64,000 nucleotides of DNA from Spirometra erinaceieuropaei (GCA_902702965.1 CACRXP010000032.1:571327-635326), one strand, 5' to 3'. Shown: positions 12,201-21,430, counted from the stretch's first letter. Notes: generated by a model from the sequence alone, not told the origin. A program made the numbers and translations.

Positions 12201-14831
12201 CGGAGATACGTTTGTACCGTTGAAGAGAATTACCGGTCATTTCTGCCTTACGAGTCGTTATCAGTCAGCAAAACCCGACCCCAGGTTTTGCAACCCCTTA
12301 GGCTCGGTCCCGCCAACTGTTGGTCAGAAGTTCAAAACCCTAACCACGGATCCTTTGTCCTGTCAATTGCGATCGGGTATATACAGTTGCACAAAGTGGG
12401 ACGAGTGTGTTTCGTATCGCGATCGGTGAGCGCCCCTCTACCGTTTTCGAAACAAATGCGGGGCGCCCATGAAACTACAGATTATATCCCCGAAGCCAAA
12501 ACTCAACGACCAGGTCCCCTTGCTCAACAATCCACTCAGTGACACGTCGTTCTTACGGACTCCTGTGTACTTCCGACCACAAAAGACCTAATGTGAGTTT
12601 CGTGGTTCAACTGATAGGCACTTGATGTGAATGCGCAGTGGCCAATCAGTTCGAGTCCAAATCTTCCCCAAGGGGGGCTGGAGAATGGCTGACTGGTGAG
12701 GGTAGGAAACGACGATTCGAGTCTCTCTAGTTCTTGTTAAACCGTATGACAACACACTACTTTATCAACGTTTTCTATGCTTGAAGCTCGCACTTGTTAG
12801 TATGCTTGTCAGTCGAGGCTCGACAACCCACCGCATAAAGATTTTATCTCTTGTCAATCAATATCAACTTTCACTCTAGTCATGCCTCCGGCCTGAAAGT
12901 ACAATAAAGGTTTTTAGCCACATTTTCACTGGCTTGGTGATGGGTCGACAACTCGAGACTTCTTAAATCAGATATCAGGGAAGACGGGGTTAGTGGACAA
13001 TATCCACTGAAGCGAGGAAATGTACACGTGGGTCAGTAGGCAATGACAAAAAATCCTCCACCGGCTCGGGCGCAAAATTTGTGTCAGCGTCTAGGCTTTG
13101 ATCGGTCGCGATCGATCGATAAGAACGTAATATCGATCCGCACTGCGCTATCGACAATCCAAAAGATGAATAACACGCGAACTAAAGACGGCCTGAGTGA
13201 GCGGTCCTGCCGACGACCACGGGAGCAGACCGTCACAGGCTCTTCGGACTGCCTTCAGAGAACTATGCGGTGACTCTAGGACACAGAGACGGTCTGCGAT
13301 AATTATTTAAATCAAACGCATAAAGGCCGGCCATATATAGATATATCCCGTTCATCCTCCCCAAAAGAAGACGAAGAAGAAAAAGAGGCGATGCCATGGA
13401 CCACACTGTATTGGTGCTGACGTTTCGGAATCTTCCTCGATTCCATCATCAGAGTAGTGGTAGGGTGTTTGTTCCTGCTAGCTCAGAGTTGTTCTGTCTC
13501 GTCGCCTGCCTCGTGTTATAGGCATGCCTGATACACGAACTCTGACCTGCTTGCTGGCGGGCGATTGGCTTAGGTCTCTCCGTGGCCGACCGCTGGGGCG
13601 CTGGTGTGACCTCTGCCCCCTGCCCGGTCGCTGTATTCGCTGCTAGGTCCGTGTGCCCTTGGGCCATCCCCCCATAATTTGACGGGCCGATCGGCTGCCG
13701 TTGCATGTGGGAATCGTGGTCGTCTGTTTGGGCGCGTCGGTGGGTCGATGTCTCGCGTCGGTCGTCTGACAGCCGGCTGGCTCTCTCCCCCTGCTGGGAT
13801 TGGGGTGGCCCATAAACCGGAATCCACCATCAGGCAGCAGATAATGAGGCCGAATGACCAGCTACCTGCAACGGAACAATCAGCAGTGGTCTACAGCATA
13901 CCTTGCCAAGATTGCAGTGCAAGGCATTTTGGTGAGACGGGCAAACGCCTCTGCACAAGATTGCACGAGCACCAGCTTGCAGTCAACCGCGAGGATAAGC
14001 TGTCACTGGTATATGGCCACATACAACAGGAGAAGCACAGTTTCGCCTTTGGGGAGGCAAGCGTCATCGGCTGAGCCAGCGACAAGATGGCCAGACTGGT
14101 TCTCGAAAGTTGGTCCTCAGTTGACACAATCGACAGAGCCATTGATCTTTATCCGGCCTACCAGGCGCTTCATACGAGGCTCCAGTCAGTTCGGACGTGG
14201 CCGACAACACTGGCGAACAAATCGCGGCTCTCTCATCAGTTGTCACCTTCCAAGCAGGGGGGGAGAGCCAGCCGGCTGTCAGACGACCGACGCGAGACAT
14301 CGACCCACCGACGCGCCCAAACAGACGACCACGATTCCCACATGCAACGGCAGCCGATCGGCCCGTCAAATTATGGGGGGATGGCCCAAGGTCACACGGA
14401 CCTAGCAGCGAATACAGCGACCGGGCAGGGGGCAGAGGTCACACCAGCGCCCCAGCGGTCGGCCACGGAGAGACCTAAGCCAATCGCCCGCCAGCAAGCA
14501 GGTCAGAGTTCGTGTATCAGGCATGCCTATAACACGAGGCAGGCGACGAGACAGAACAACTCTGAGCTAGCAGGAACAAACACCCTACCACTACTCTGAT
14601 GATGGAATCGAGGAAGATTCCGAAACGTCAGCACAAATACAGTGTGGTCCATGGCATCGCCTCTTTTTCTTCTTCGTCTTCTTTTGGGGATGATGAACGG
14701 GATAATCTATCTGGACCTCGAATCTTCGCTCATGTTGATATATGTATATATATACCGATAAGGTGTGTGCGCAAGTTATTACCTATTCCTTTCTGTTTTA
14801 GGCTGAATACCTGCTCCGCAATTCTAAGTAG
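241..14831 (+). CDS. AK7: Adenylate kinase 7-like protein, 3' half (five exons; 5' exons outside the window)
   Basis: Exons seen: 241-639, 3072-3238, 7839-8057, 9587-9745, 14802-14831 (stop TAG). Splice phases agree: exon 1 leaves one base, completed by two in exon 2, and later junctions are phase 0. The 323 residues match the C-terminal part of AK7, an axonemal/cytosolic adenylate kinase (ATP + AMP to 2 ADP) of motile cilia. Exon 1 reads like the kinase-domain end (ITPEQVIYLQAS, then VRRLEEY). Exon 2 holds the NVLTYFDLRELHP block, exon 3 a charged coiled-coil-like linker, and exons 4-5 the Dpy-30-type dimerisation motif (RNYLLQYVLP, then DPIDFL joined to AEYLL). The start of exon 1 is uncertain: AG at 239-240 fits best, AG at 220-221 is also in frame. 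Introns contain PLE, RTE and short repeats. Family assignment rests on recalled homology to vertebrate AK7. Confidence 0.82.
640..3071 (+). other. AK7 intron 1; little recognisable content
   Basis: Begins with a consensus GTAAGT donor and ends with AG at 3070-3071. It holds a diverged piece of a short interspersed repeat around 1190-1390 (shared with 7.0 and 25.1 kb) and a (CT)n run at 1441-1460. No conserved exon was found in either strand. Confidence 0.6.
3420..3700 (-). mobile_element. Solo PLE pseudo-LTR fragment
   Basis: Minus-strand sequence resembling the pseudo-LTRs at 6.0, 16.0, 17.2 and 18.0 kb. It includes a TATAAATA-like box near 3573-3585 and a hammerhead core at 3496-3535. No endonuclease or RT reading frame adjoins it. 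Confidence 0.6.
3496..3535 (-). ncRNA. Hammerhead ribozyme motif of a PLE pseudo-LTR
   Basis: Minus strand reads CTGATGA, then an arm GGGTT that can pair with AATCC (one G-U), then GAAAC and GUC. In hammerheads CUGANGA and GAAA are the catalytic core and the GUC is cut after C. Helix III would be the palindrome ACGU, as in minimal PLE hammerheads. Activity not shown. Confidence 0.7.
3947..3990. repeat. (GAA)n microsatellite
   Basis: About 13 GAA units with a final GGAAGA. It abuts the degenerate pseudo-LTR end of the 4.0-6.2 kb PLE; similar GAA/TTC tracts border the pseudo-LTRs at 13.37 and 14.67 kb. Confidence 0.9.
4145..4681 (-). pseudogene. PLE GIY-YIG endonuclease domain (fragment)
   Basis: A 178-codon open stretch. 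The GIY-YIG-type core is seen as VIYRIWCSCEQGNYFGETDG followed by LRTRMAEH, with the later block FNEAEILARDD and the C-terminal region RDLVESRSSDQYRINMRND and PPPYSVLR typical of PLE endonucleases. The Tyr of the first half is retained, but an alanine run in the middle looks like microsatellite expansion. The start codon is arbitrary, because the original protein was fused to the upstream RT, which is now separated by an inserted repeat. It sits in AK7 intron 2, antisense to the host gene. Confidence 0.75.
5040..5365 (+). repeat. Interspersed repeat R1 copy, inverted relative to the copy at 6.62-6.96 kb
   Basis: About 300 bp matching the reverse complement of 6620-6960. Hallmarks are a purine-rich GAGAGAGTG block, GCGCAAGTCTACTGGCACTA, and the end GGGGCACACGGTGG followed by CATCGTCG. 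Shorter relatives occur at 8.70, 16.98, 29.06, 54.58 and 55.87 kb. Confidence 0.7.
5345..6005 (-). pseudogene. PLE reverse transcriptase fragment
   Basis: Two minus-strand reading frames (6005-5748 and 5734-5345) together read as PLE RT. The first has VETVELLLQNK followed by DRLGHIQILQ. The second has KGTPMCSPISGLIDKAVLQR, the GTPMGSPISG box preceding the catalytic motif. Then comes AWHIDENFVVIEQ, where the YVDD catalytic box of intact copies is altered to HIDE, and QLALLDIIVYCKDGGGLKTQ, the LDV box. The loss of the second catalytic Asp and the frameshift make it inactive. Confidence 0.72.
6063..6103 (+). ncRNA. Hammerhead ribozyme motif (best-preserved copy)
   Basis: CTGATGA at 6065-6071, then U, helix II GGATTC/GAATCC (six perfect pairs, GAGTGG loop), then GAAAC and GTC ending near 6099. 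A TATAAATACTGCAG sequence lies about 50 nt upstream (6013-6028). Core and helix II are fully canonical. Helix III is only the palindrome ACGU, so efficient folding may need a dimer. Confidence 0.78.
6620..6960 (-). repeat. Interspersed repeat R1 copy
   Basis: Reverse complement of the copy at 5040-5365 with about 80-85% identity by eye. It begins at the same cacacagtgg/CCACACACTG boundary, which suggests a family with a fixed end. Confidence 0.65.
7025..7480. repeat. Interspersed repeat R2 copy
   Basis: Shares a long block with 25050-25400: GTCAGTTGGCAACCTTCCAA, CCACGGCTTTTA, CGCTGAGTCGTCGACCT, CTCTCCCTTCCCATT and CACCAGGATTTCAC. Its distal end adjoins the RTE zinc-finger fragment at 7.68 kb. 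It may therefore belong to that LINE's 3' untranslated region, or be an independent element. Confidence 0.6.
7681..7772 (-). pseudogene. 3' end of an RTE-like LINE ORF with C2H2 finger
   Basis: Minus strand encodes one complete C2H2 finger ([20 protein letters not shown] then H), followed by DDLR and a TAG stop at 7683-7681. It is nearly identical to finger 3 of the element at 60.7-64.0 kb, so it supplies the probable C-terminus that the large copy lacks here. It is truncated abruptly at about 7772 and sits in AK7 intron 2, only 66 bases before exon 3. Confidence 0.75.
8058..9586 (+). other. AK7 intron 3; no genes seen
   Basis: Donor GTGCGT, acceptor CTCAG at 9586. It contains an R1-family piece at about 8695-8860 and the reverse of the R2 CCTTCCAAGCCA block at 8468-8495. 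The rest shows nothing I recognise. Confidence 0.6.
9746..13330 (+). other. AK7 intron 4, left part; no gene seen
   Basis: Follows a GTGAGT donor. I find no conserved coding sequence. A weak tRNA-like promoter (degenerate A and B boxes) around 10230-10310 could be an old SINE. GATCGGTGAGCGCCCCTCTA at 12423 resembles the SINE body at 24.4 and 49.4 kb. Confidence 0.5.
13416..13454 (-). ncRNA. Hammerhead ribozyme motif, left arm of copy A
   Basis: Exact inverted counterpart of the motif at 14594-14632: CTGATGA, helix II GGAATC/GATTCC (six perfect pairs), GAAAC, GTC. Confidence 0.75.
13797..14200 (+). pseudogene. PLE GIY-YIG endonuclease (copy A)
   Basis: Plus-strand frames read VGVAHKPESTIRQQIMRPND, then VVYSIPCQDCSARHFGETGK followed by RLCTRLHEHQLAV, the GIY-YIG core with the paired cysteines typical of PLE. 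Then comes FAFGEASVIG with an in-frame stop (TGA, 14072-14074), continuing as MARLVLESWSSVDTIDRAID. The conserved C-terminal LESWFS..SINR motif is recognisable but altered. The RT part is absent (5' truncated). Confidence 0.75.
14594..14632 (+). ncRNA. Hammerhead ribozyme motif, right arm of copy A
   Basis: CTGATGA at 14596-14602, helix II GGAATC/GATTCC closed by a GAGGAA loop, GAAAC, GTC. CCTATAACACGAGG about 70 nt upstream is a possible TATA-like element. The motif lies about 170 bases before the last AK7 exon, inside the transcribed intron. Confidence 0.78.
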
Positions 14832-15119
14832 ACGCGACGCTCAGCGCAAAATGGCGCACTGGTCAAGGCAGTAGGCACAGAAACAGGCATTTGCACACAC
14901 TAGAACACTGCACCAAGCTCTTCGGGCGCTGATGGTCAGAGAAGGAGGCTACCCGACGCACAAGTATGCATATATACATACCGAAAGACAGGTTGAAGCA
15001 AGCATACAACCCCTGAAGCCTGCCCTACAGACAGTGCACGCACTTTGTCCCAGTCTGCTTGCAGCACAAAGACAGACACCCCCTAAACTAGTCTCTGATT
15101 GTCGCGTTTGTTATTTGTC

Positions 15120-15125
15120 AATAAA
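15120..15125 (+). terminator. Candidate AK7 polyadenylation signal
   Basis: AATAAA, 288 bases after the AK7 stop codon and the first such hexamer I noticed there. It is followed by a GA-rich (GA)n tract at 15130-15147. No transcript evidence. Confidence 0.4.
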
Positions 15126-15857
15126 GTTTGAGAGAGAGAGAGAGAGTTGAGGACAACTTCTACTCCAAGACAGGGGTCACAGATGAGGTCGAATTCTGCA
15201 AAAGACGACCTCCCTCTCTGCTCGCCATAGGCACGTCTTCGCGAAAAGATGACTGCAGATGAGCATTGCCTCATTGGCTCGCCTTAATCATGTACCGGAG
15301 CACTCACTGCTAAAAAGGACACTAAAAGGAGGCCGCCACCGCCCGCCTGCGGCCGGAAAAACCAATAGCTTCCGCGATTTTCAGCCTTTCGTGCTGGAAT
15401 GTTTCGTGAATCATGACTGAATCTAGGGCGTGACAAGGAATACATGCACAGCGGTGAGTGTACTCTTCCACCCTGCCCCGCTTGCACTGTTGTTCGGTAA
15501 AAAGCCATTACCACTGGGGGGTAATGGGGATGAGGTTGCGTCCTAAGCTGTCTGTGGCGCTTCTTTGGGTCTACACGGATATGCACAGGGTCGCGCTACA
15601 GATAGGCTCACTGCACGCGTTTATCGTGTCGCGCTGAGTCCGCGCGAGCACATTACTGTTGTACGCGCGCGTGCCTTGCCTTAGACGTAAGCCACACGAC
15701 GCATCAGCTACTGCGTCCAATCTGAACTGCAAGACTGTTACGACGACCTCAGGTGGACTCATACACACTGGCTGACAAAGCTAAACAGCCCGTCTGCACT
15801 TGTCATACATGACCTGGCTCCCACAACACGCACCAGGCTTTCATAAGGCGCCTTATT

Positions 15858-15882
15858 GAGGAGGAGGAGGAGGAGGAGGAGG
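15858..15882. repeat. (GAG)n microsatellite
   Basis: About eight GAG units. It directly precedes the R2-like sequence and pseudo-LTR that follow at 15.88-16.06 kb. Confidence 0.85.
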
Positions 15883-15969
15883 AGCTACTGAGGCCTGACT
15901 CCCAGTTCTGGGGAGGATCGAGTTATCTCGTCAATTAGCAACATACCAAGCCAAGGTTCTTGCGAATGT

Positions 15970-16010
15970 CTCTGATGATGGATTCAAGTGAGAAGCCGAA
16001 ACTTCAGGCC
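15970..16010 (+). ncRNA. Degenerate hammerhead motif in a solo PLE pseudo-LTR
   Basis: CTGATGA at 15972-15978 is intact. Helix II is GGATTC/GAAGCC with one mismatch, and the cleavage triplet is UUC instead of GUC after GAAAC. The pseudo-LTR runs to about 16065, with CAGTGATCGCATCTTCGTCT matching other copies. Confidence 0.55.
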
Positions 16011-16084
16011 AATAAGTGTCCTGTTCCAGTGATCGCATCTTCGTCTTTTGAGTCTTCCAGTACTTTAGGGCACGGTGGTGGCAT

Positions 16085-16512
16085 GTTAACAGCACGGGTG
16101 CTAGACAAAAGCCCATACACGCGTGTTTTGCCGATGTTCTGCCGCTGCATGGCGCAGCTGCGAGGGGTTCGGCTCGTCAGCGAGTCCCCCAGCATTCCCC
16201 GTGTGTTTTCTGGTAGATACTCCAATTTAGCAATTGTCGCTTTTTAATTTCCTCAGAAATTATCTACGAAGTTGGAGTAGATCAGTTTATTCAGGGTCTA
16301 TAGGTGGTGCTGTTGGTATGGTATAACCTTAACCTAAAGTATACTACTAGCTGCCTGTCGGCAGTTAATGAATATTACGCGGTTACCCGCTGTGGCTGAT
16401 GGACTCTGGCCCAAATATTCACGTATAAAATTTTCGGCCTGTGCCCAATGACCTTGAATAAACTGATCTACTCCAACTTTGTGGATAATTTCTGAGGAAA
16501 TTAAAAAGCGAC
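16085..16512 (-). mobile_element. Fold-back repeat with hammerhead-like motif (family 2)
   Basis: Inverted arms of about 60 bp at 16239-16300 and 16453-16512 share the GAGGAAATTAAAAAGCGAC end and the ATCTACTCCAACTT block. The left part carries the hammerhead-like sequence on the minus strand. The right part (16340-16512) aligns with 56255-56415 (TATTACGCGGTTA, TTTCCTC.GAAATTAA). It is non-coding and likely a non-autonomous element or an orphan pseudo-LTR. Confidence 0.6.
16110..16190 (-). ncRNA. Hammerhead-like motif, family 2
   Basis: Minus strand: CTGACGA (16180-16174), then GCCGA pairing perfectly with TCGGC across a structured 35-nt insert (CGCAGCTGCG...GCAGCGGC). After it comes AAAAC where GAAAC is expected, then ACGCGUGUA. 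Helix III could be AC/GU with a GUA triplet. The G to A change in the core argues against activity of this copy. Confidence 0.45.
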
Positions 16513-16549
16513 AGTTTTCCCATCGAAGCCTGTTGGGTGAGGGACGATA

Positions 16550-17155
16550 GTGTGTGGTTGGTGCTGCGAAAGTCATGCGCGATTCACCGGTGGCGCACCC
16601 ACTTCATGGGACACGCGGAGGACATACATCATTCTTGACGGCTGTCAAACTGTCATGTCTGTGTGTGTGTGTTTTCCCCTAAAACGGGTCCTTGCCCCTG
16701 AAGGGAGCCACGGGGTAAATGTGCTGGACCAACGCGGGGGGGTCAATCGGAGTCCGGCGAGCGTTATTGGGAATGCGCACCCAGAGCATTCGCGGTGTGA
16801 TGGCGGGCCCAAATGCAGGTTTAAGTCGGGCCAATTGGGATCTGAGTCGTCCGCTTCTCTCTTTCCTGGTCAGTGTGGGTTGCGAACCATGGGGTGTGGT
16901 GATAGGCCTAGATGCGGGCTTTCGCCTGCGTCCCTCCCGCGCTCTGTCTTTTTGACTCTGTCTTGACTCCGTATCCTGGTGGCGGAGGGGGGGAGCGAGT
17001 GTGGCCGGCGTGGCGAAAGTCTATCACAACTGCAAACTAATCCGCAAGCAAACCATCGTCCCTGTCCTCACTTTGCTGTGAAGCACACGGTGGATATCGC
17101 CGGTCACAACGGAGGGACTGCCCTGTGCGCAGAGATGCTGACGTGTGTGGACACA
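16550..17155. other. Intergenic sequence with R1 repeat; no gene
   Basis: The part from about 16860 to 17115 belongs to repeat family R1 (GGTCCCTGTCCTCAC-like end, CACACGGTGGATATCG). The remainder is GC-rich with no recognisable coding sequence. Confidence 0.5.
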
Positions 17156-17202
17156 CTGGTATCCATGAAGGAGACACGATCGCTGAAACAAGAGCTTTTA
17201 TT

Positions 17203-17243
17203 AGCCTGACGTTTCGGATTCCTGCTCGAACCCATCATCAGGT
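17203..17243 (-). ncRNA. Hammerhead ribozyme motif, left arm of copy B
   Basis: Minus strand CTGATGA, helix II GGGTTC/GAATCC (one G-U), GAAAC, GTC. TATAAATACTGC-type sequence lies about 40-50 nt upstream (17281-17297 on plus). Confidence 0.7.
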
Positions 17244-18007
17244 AAAACAGCAGATACGGGTGATCCATGCACAAGGGGCTGCAGTATTTATAGGATGCAG
17301 TCGTCATGCTACCGCCTACCTATGAATATTCACGACTCCCACCCCCCCCCCCCCACTTCATCAGTGATCGTTGCACTTGGTGAGCTAACTGTTTGATGGC
17401 CGACATTCGCGTCTTTGATTGCCGCAATTTCATCACGTGCGTTGGATGTTGGTGTGATGATTGCTCGACCATCTGACCCACAGAATCTGGAGTTGGGAAA
17501 AGTGTTCACCTGTGCGCTACCCGCGTGACTAGTTACTCCGCCTAGGCGAAGTCTCAGCACCGAGTATGGAAGGGGAAGATCATTGCACTTGTTAATGGAC
17601 TGGGGGTCAGTAAACCATGACTCAAGCAGCTCCCAGCTCACGCGGTTGTCACCTCTTGCGAGAATTTTGGCCTCATCGAATTTGAATGTGGCCGGATCTC
17701 GTCGAATGAGCCGCAAATTGAGAGCTGGCGTCATTTCCCCAAAAGGTGACAACCGCGTGAGCCGGGAGCTACTTGAATCATGCTTTACTGGCACCCAGTC
17801 AATTAACAAGTGCAATAACCTTACCCTTCCATACTCGGTGCTGAGACTTCGCCTAGGCGGTGTAATTAGCCACGCGGGTAGCACACAGGTGAACACTTTT
17901 CCCAACACCAGGGTCGGTGCGTCAGATGGTCGAGCAATCGTCACACCACACTGTATCTTCTAAATACTGCAGCCCCTTGTGCATGAATCACCCGTATCTG
18001 CTGTTGT

Positions 18008-18048
18008 CTCTGATGATGCTTTCAAGCAGGAATCGGAAAGTCAGGCTA
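18008..18048 (+). ncRNA. Decayed hammerhead motif, right arm of copy B
   Basis: CTGATGA at 18010-18016 intact, but helix II pairing is weakened and the core reads GGAAAGTC instead of GAAACGTC. The pair 17203/18008 thus has one canonical and one broken ribozyme. Confidence 0.5.
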
Positions 18049-18154
18049 ATAAAACTCTTGTATCAGCGATCGTGGCTCCTTCTTCAAGACTACTTCCTGG
18101 GACTCGTCTCTTCGCTTCTATTGACACTGGTATCCAGTTGTCTTGACATAGCCT

Positions 18155-18197
18155 NNNNNNNNNNNNNNNNNNNNNNNNNNNNNNNNNNNNNNNNNNN
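18155..18197. other. Assembly gap (43 N)
   Basis: Run of N just after the right arm of fold-back copy B. The true gap size is unknown. Frames running across it should not be trusted. Confidence 0.99.
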
Positions 18198-20255
18198 GCA
18201 TGACAAACAGACTACCGTGAAGGGCGTGAATGGACACAGCATCTACTCCGCTCTTCCCGCAAATCCCATTCTATCCCTTCAGTATCCTGACATGGTGGCA
18301 ATGACGGAGGAGATGGCGGAAATTGGAACTTTTAAAGTCATCCTAGCTATGGACGCACTGGGCCCATACACTTCGGCACTAGCCAAATACAAAATATCAG
18401 GTTTCAGCCGAACCGACGGACGGTGAACACGGAGTGCATGAAGCCCTGCAATAATCCCCCAAGTTGTTCGGCTGATCTCCCGAATAGTTGGGCTACCAAT
18501 GCACTTAGATCGAACTCGGATGGCACATGCTGGTAGGCCGTTGAGTTGCTTTGGTTGCGCCTGCAAAAATCCACAACGATAACTAAGTCTGTGGGCACAT
18601 TTAGCCCTTGATAACTATCTGCGCCTACGTGTAAGGAGGGCTCAGTGACCAAATGGGGCATAATCATATCATTATAAAAAAAGATAAAGACTTATTTACG
18701 CTGTCTTCTGACCCAATTGCAGCCAGGCGCATTTAGTACAGTCAGAATAGTACCCCTTAGGACGGAATATCGGAAATCGATAAACCGCACCGACATGATG
18801 GTGTTGTCGAATTCACGCCTTCGCGCAAGACAAGTCTGTACCCCATGCTTTAATCGGCACCTGAGACTTAATGATGGAAATATATGAAAGAAGGGGCGCG
18901 AACGCCCGAAACCGCACTTTTGGTTTGTATCTGGGTTAGATATTCGTGTGATTGGCATGCCTGACATTCACATTCTCAGGTTATCAAGCCATTTTAGGTC
19001 CAACAATCGGAAACATAATATGCAAGAGGAAATGCATTCGGCCAGACTATCATCGTGATAGTGCGGTGGCGATCAAGGGAGCGGACTACCACAGTGGCTC
19101 GTGAGACAGCGAGGGCACTGAGTAGCTCGACAGGAGAATAATTTCTGGTTCTTCCTGGCTTCGAAGATATACGCCATCCGCTAATGAACCTGTTCAATGT
19201 TCCAGAAATGTGCCGGGGGACAGCAGAAGAGGCCTTGTCTGGTGGCGGACAGCACTCATCATGCCCTGACACCGCGATCAATGCGATCTGTTTGGCGCTA
19301 ACCGGCTGGTCAGATAAGCGCCCAACTGCGTCTGAAGGTAAAAAGGTCGCGGCCTTCAAGACTGATTTGTAATCAGACCCAAGCCAGCCTATATCGCAAT
19401 CGGAGATCTGCCACTTGTAGACGCGTTAGGTAGTCCGTAAGTAGGTCAACAGACAGATCCCACATCCTGTCCGGCACTGGCTAGACGTCCAGGCACATGC
19501 TGCGTTGACTTCCATTGCCGCATAACGAAACTTCGAGGGGGTCTAGCTCACCAGTCAGCTCCTCAGCGTTCCACACATGGTTTCTGCTGTTACCTTAGTT
19601 TCCTGACGAAACATTGATCCAGCCCCAGATTGGCGGGTATATTAAAATGTTAGCTGCAAACATTGACCGAAGCCTGTCAGTCGAGACAACAAACCCTGGA
19701 AACAGGTAGCCTTGACCGCTTACCTCTCCCACACTGGCGGAGTTAGAAGACCCCTTACAATTAGTTTGGGTTCGCAAATGTGAGAGATCCCAAATGTCAT
19801 CAACACGGCAACCTTGTTTCTGTGAGCGTATTCTTTTTTTAATAAGTAGGTCATTGATCGGTGTCCCCGGGCGAGCCATCTACCGACGCTTTCTTCTACT
19901 GCAACCAACTAACGCGCGCATCGTTAACAGACAACCAACGGTGGACGAGAGACTTGCAGATAACGGTACCGTCCTAGGCGTAAATTAGGGCAGTCTGCGG
20001 CAACAGTTTGTCCATCCGAACCCACGTGAGTCAGCGGTGATTTGCACATCATTTAGACTACTGCCGGGGGGAGGGTCATGATAGGGACTGATCCACGGTG
20101 TTTCAGCGACAAAACTATACCAAGACTGCTGCAGGGGGAAACAGGAGCGGCATAAAGCCCCATCTGTCGCACGCCGCACATGTGCCGACTCCTCACTCGA
20201 CACGAACGACAGACGGGCGCGATCAGTACCGCTGCCGCAAGTGTTGTCGACGGCG
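18198..20255. other. No supported gene
   Basis: Contains an open plus-strand frame to 18426 without recognisable motifs, and several short minus-strand frames (19985-20302, 19595-19879). These may be worn internal sequence of a PLE whose pseudo-LTR is at 20.3 kb. I recognise no domain. Confidence 0.4.
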
Positions 20256-20302
20256 TATTTTATTGAAGGAAGTGGATGGGCGAACAAAATGCTCAACGAC
20301 AA

Positions 20303-20343
20303 AGACGTTCAGAAATTCTCTCATCAGATTCCGTCATCAGAGT
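20303..20343 (-). ncRNA. Decayed hammerhead motif
   Basis: Minus strand CTGATGACGGAATC, then a partly complementary GAGAATTTC arm, then TGAACGTC where GAAACGTC is expected. Position and flanks resemble PLE pseudo-LTRs; one core base is lost. Confidence 0.4.
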
Positions 20344-20365
20344 TCATGAGATAGGTCACGCACTG

Positions 20366-20394
20366 TACTACTACTGCTACTGCTACTACTACTG

Positions 20395-20432
<38 letters not shown>

Positions 20433-20451
20433 GCTACTACTACTACTACTA

Positions 20452-20504
<53 letters not shown>

Positions 20505-20507
20505 GCT
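20366..20507. repeat. (CTA)n microsatellite with CTG interruptions
   Basis: About 47 units, mostly TAC/CTA with scattered TGC. It lies 25 bases from the decayed hammerhead motif. Confidence 0.95.
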
Positions 20508-21430
20508 CGGGACTTGGCCTGATGATTATGACGCCTGATGCACAACCACTGCGTCGGCATTGCACAGGGGTGATAGCGGGCAGAACATTTGCATGCAGTA
20601 GGCGTTGGGATGTAATTGGGAAACTTGCAATCACCAAGAAGCAAACGGGAGACGGGGGACAGTAAATCGGTACTTCCAAATGAATACAGACTACGCACCG
20701 ACACACACAAAAAAACATGTGCGTCAGGCCATTGCGTCAAGTAGATGGGCGGGGGAAGGTAGGTACGCTCAGCACGTATGTGATGATTGGAAAACTGGAG
20801 GAAGGGGGGGGAAGCAGGTACTCAAAATGCATCCAGGAGCATAAGACACTCGTTGGGAGGGAGGGGAAACCGGCTGGAAGAGAGGTTTGTTTACACTCGT
20901 CACTCAGGCAGGGAAAGGGCCTCAAAAATGATACTTTGCAAGGAGGGGGAGGGCAGGAAGAGGGAACAGCGGTTACAAAAACGAGATACGCGTACACTAG
21001 CCTATTGCCATTGGATCTCGGTGCAGATTCCGACTGAGGATGGAGCGCACGTCCGTGACGAAACGAAGGGCATCCAGCACCGGCAGGAGACAGAGCAGGG
21101 CCGTATCGCTGGAGTCGGAGAACCAGGACCGAATCGGGATGGCGTTATCTAGTAGTAGACGGACAGTCACGAGATGGATGGGAGGTTAAGAGGACAACAA
21201 TTGGGTCGTACACCGACTACTATTAGAGGTCCTACCTCCAGAGGGATGTAGATAGGCCAGTAAGTGCTAAGCTGCAGAAGGATATGGACAGCCCAAAATT
21301 CATTTTGGCCACCGCTCTAATCTGCAGGAAAGTATAGCTGCACCTTAACGGTGCGTTGCTTTGGATAAATAGAACCAACAGCCATTTCCGTGACAGTTCG
21401 TTAAGTCCCAGATGAGTGTGATGCATGTTG
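20508..21430. other. No supported gene
   Basis: Purine-rich plus strand (20740-21000 has many GGAGG and GGGG runs), which opens frames on both strands. No motif is recognisable. Confidence 0.45.

Larger units (their letters stand above)
13338..14715 (+). mobile_element. Fold-back Penelope-like element (copy A)
   Basis: Two inverted arms of about 460 bp, roughly 13338-13796 and 14252-14715, are near-identical by translation (a single Ala/Ser difference noticed over about 85 residues). They flank about 455 bp encoding GIY-YIG endonuclease. Each arm contains a pseudo-LTR with an outward-pointing hammerhead and a TTC/GAA-rich end. The high arm identity indicates a recent insertion or ongoing gene conversion. 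Confidence 0.82.
17165..18085. mobile_element. Fold-back Penelope-like element (copy B)
   Basis: Inverted arms at about 17165-17663 and 17744-18085, with a spacer of about 80 bp. Both encode the same C-terminal PLE endonuclease segment: GDNRVSWELLESWFT.PQSIN then LPYSVLRLRLGG, on minus in the left arm and plus in the right arm. Pseudo-LTR sequence with a hammerhead is at each outer end. The left arm is longer because of an insertion containing a poly-C run at 17341-17355. RT and the endonuclease N-terminus are missing. Confidence 0.75.

Noticed and set aside
13854..14599. Plus-strand frames of 170-183 codons across copy A
   Set aside because: They read through the pseudo-LTR and alternative frames of the endonuclease; the supported coding content is only the GIY-YIG remnant.
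18198..18426. Plus-strand frame continuing from the N gap
   Set aside because: The translation starts across unknown bases and shows no recognisable domain.
20276..20740. Poly-Tyr/poly-Val frames
   Set aside because: Translation of the (CTA)n microsatellite.
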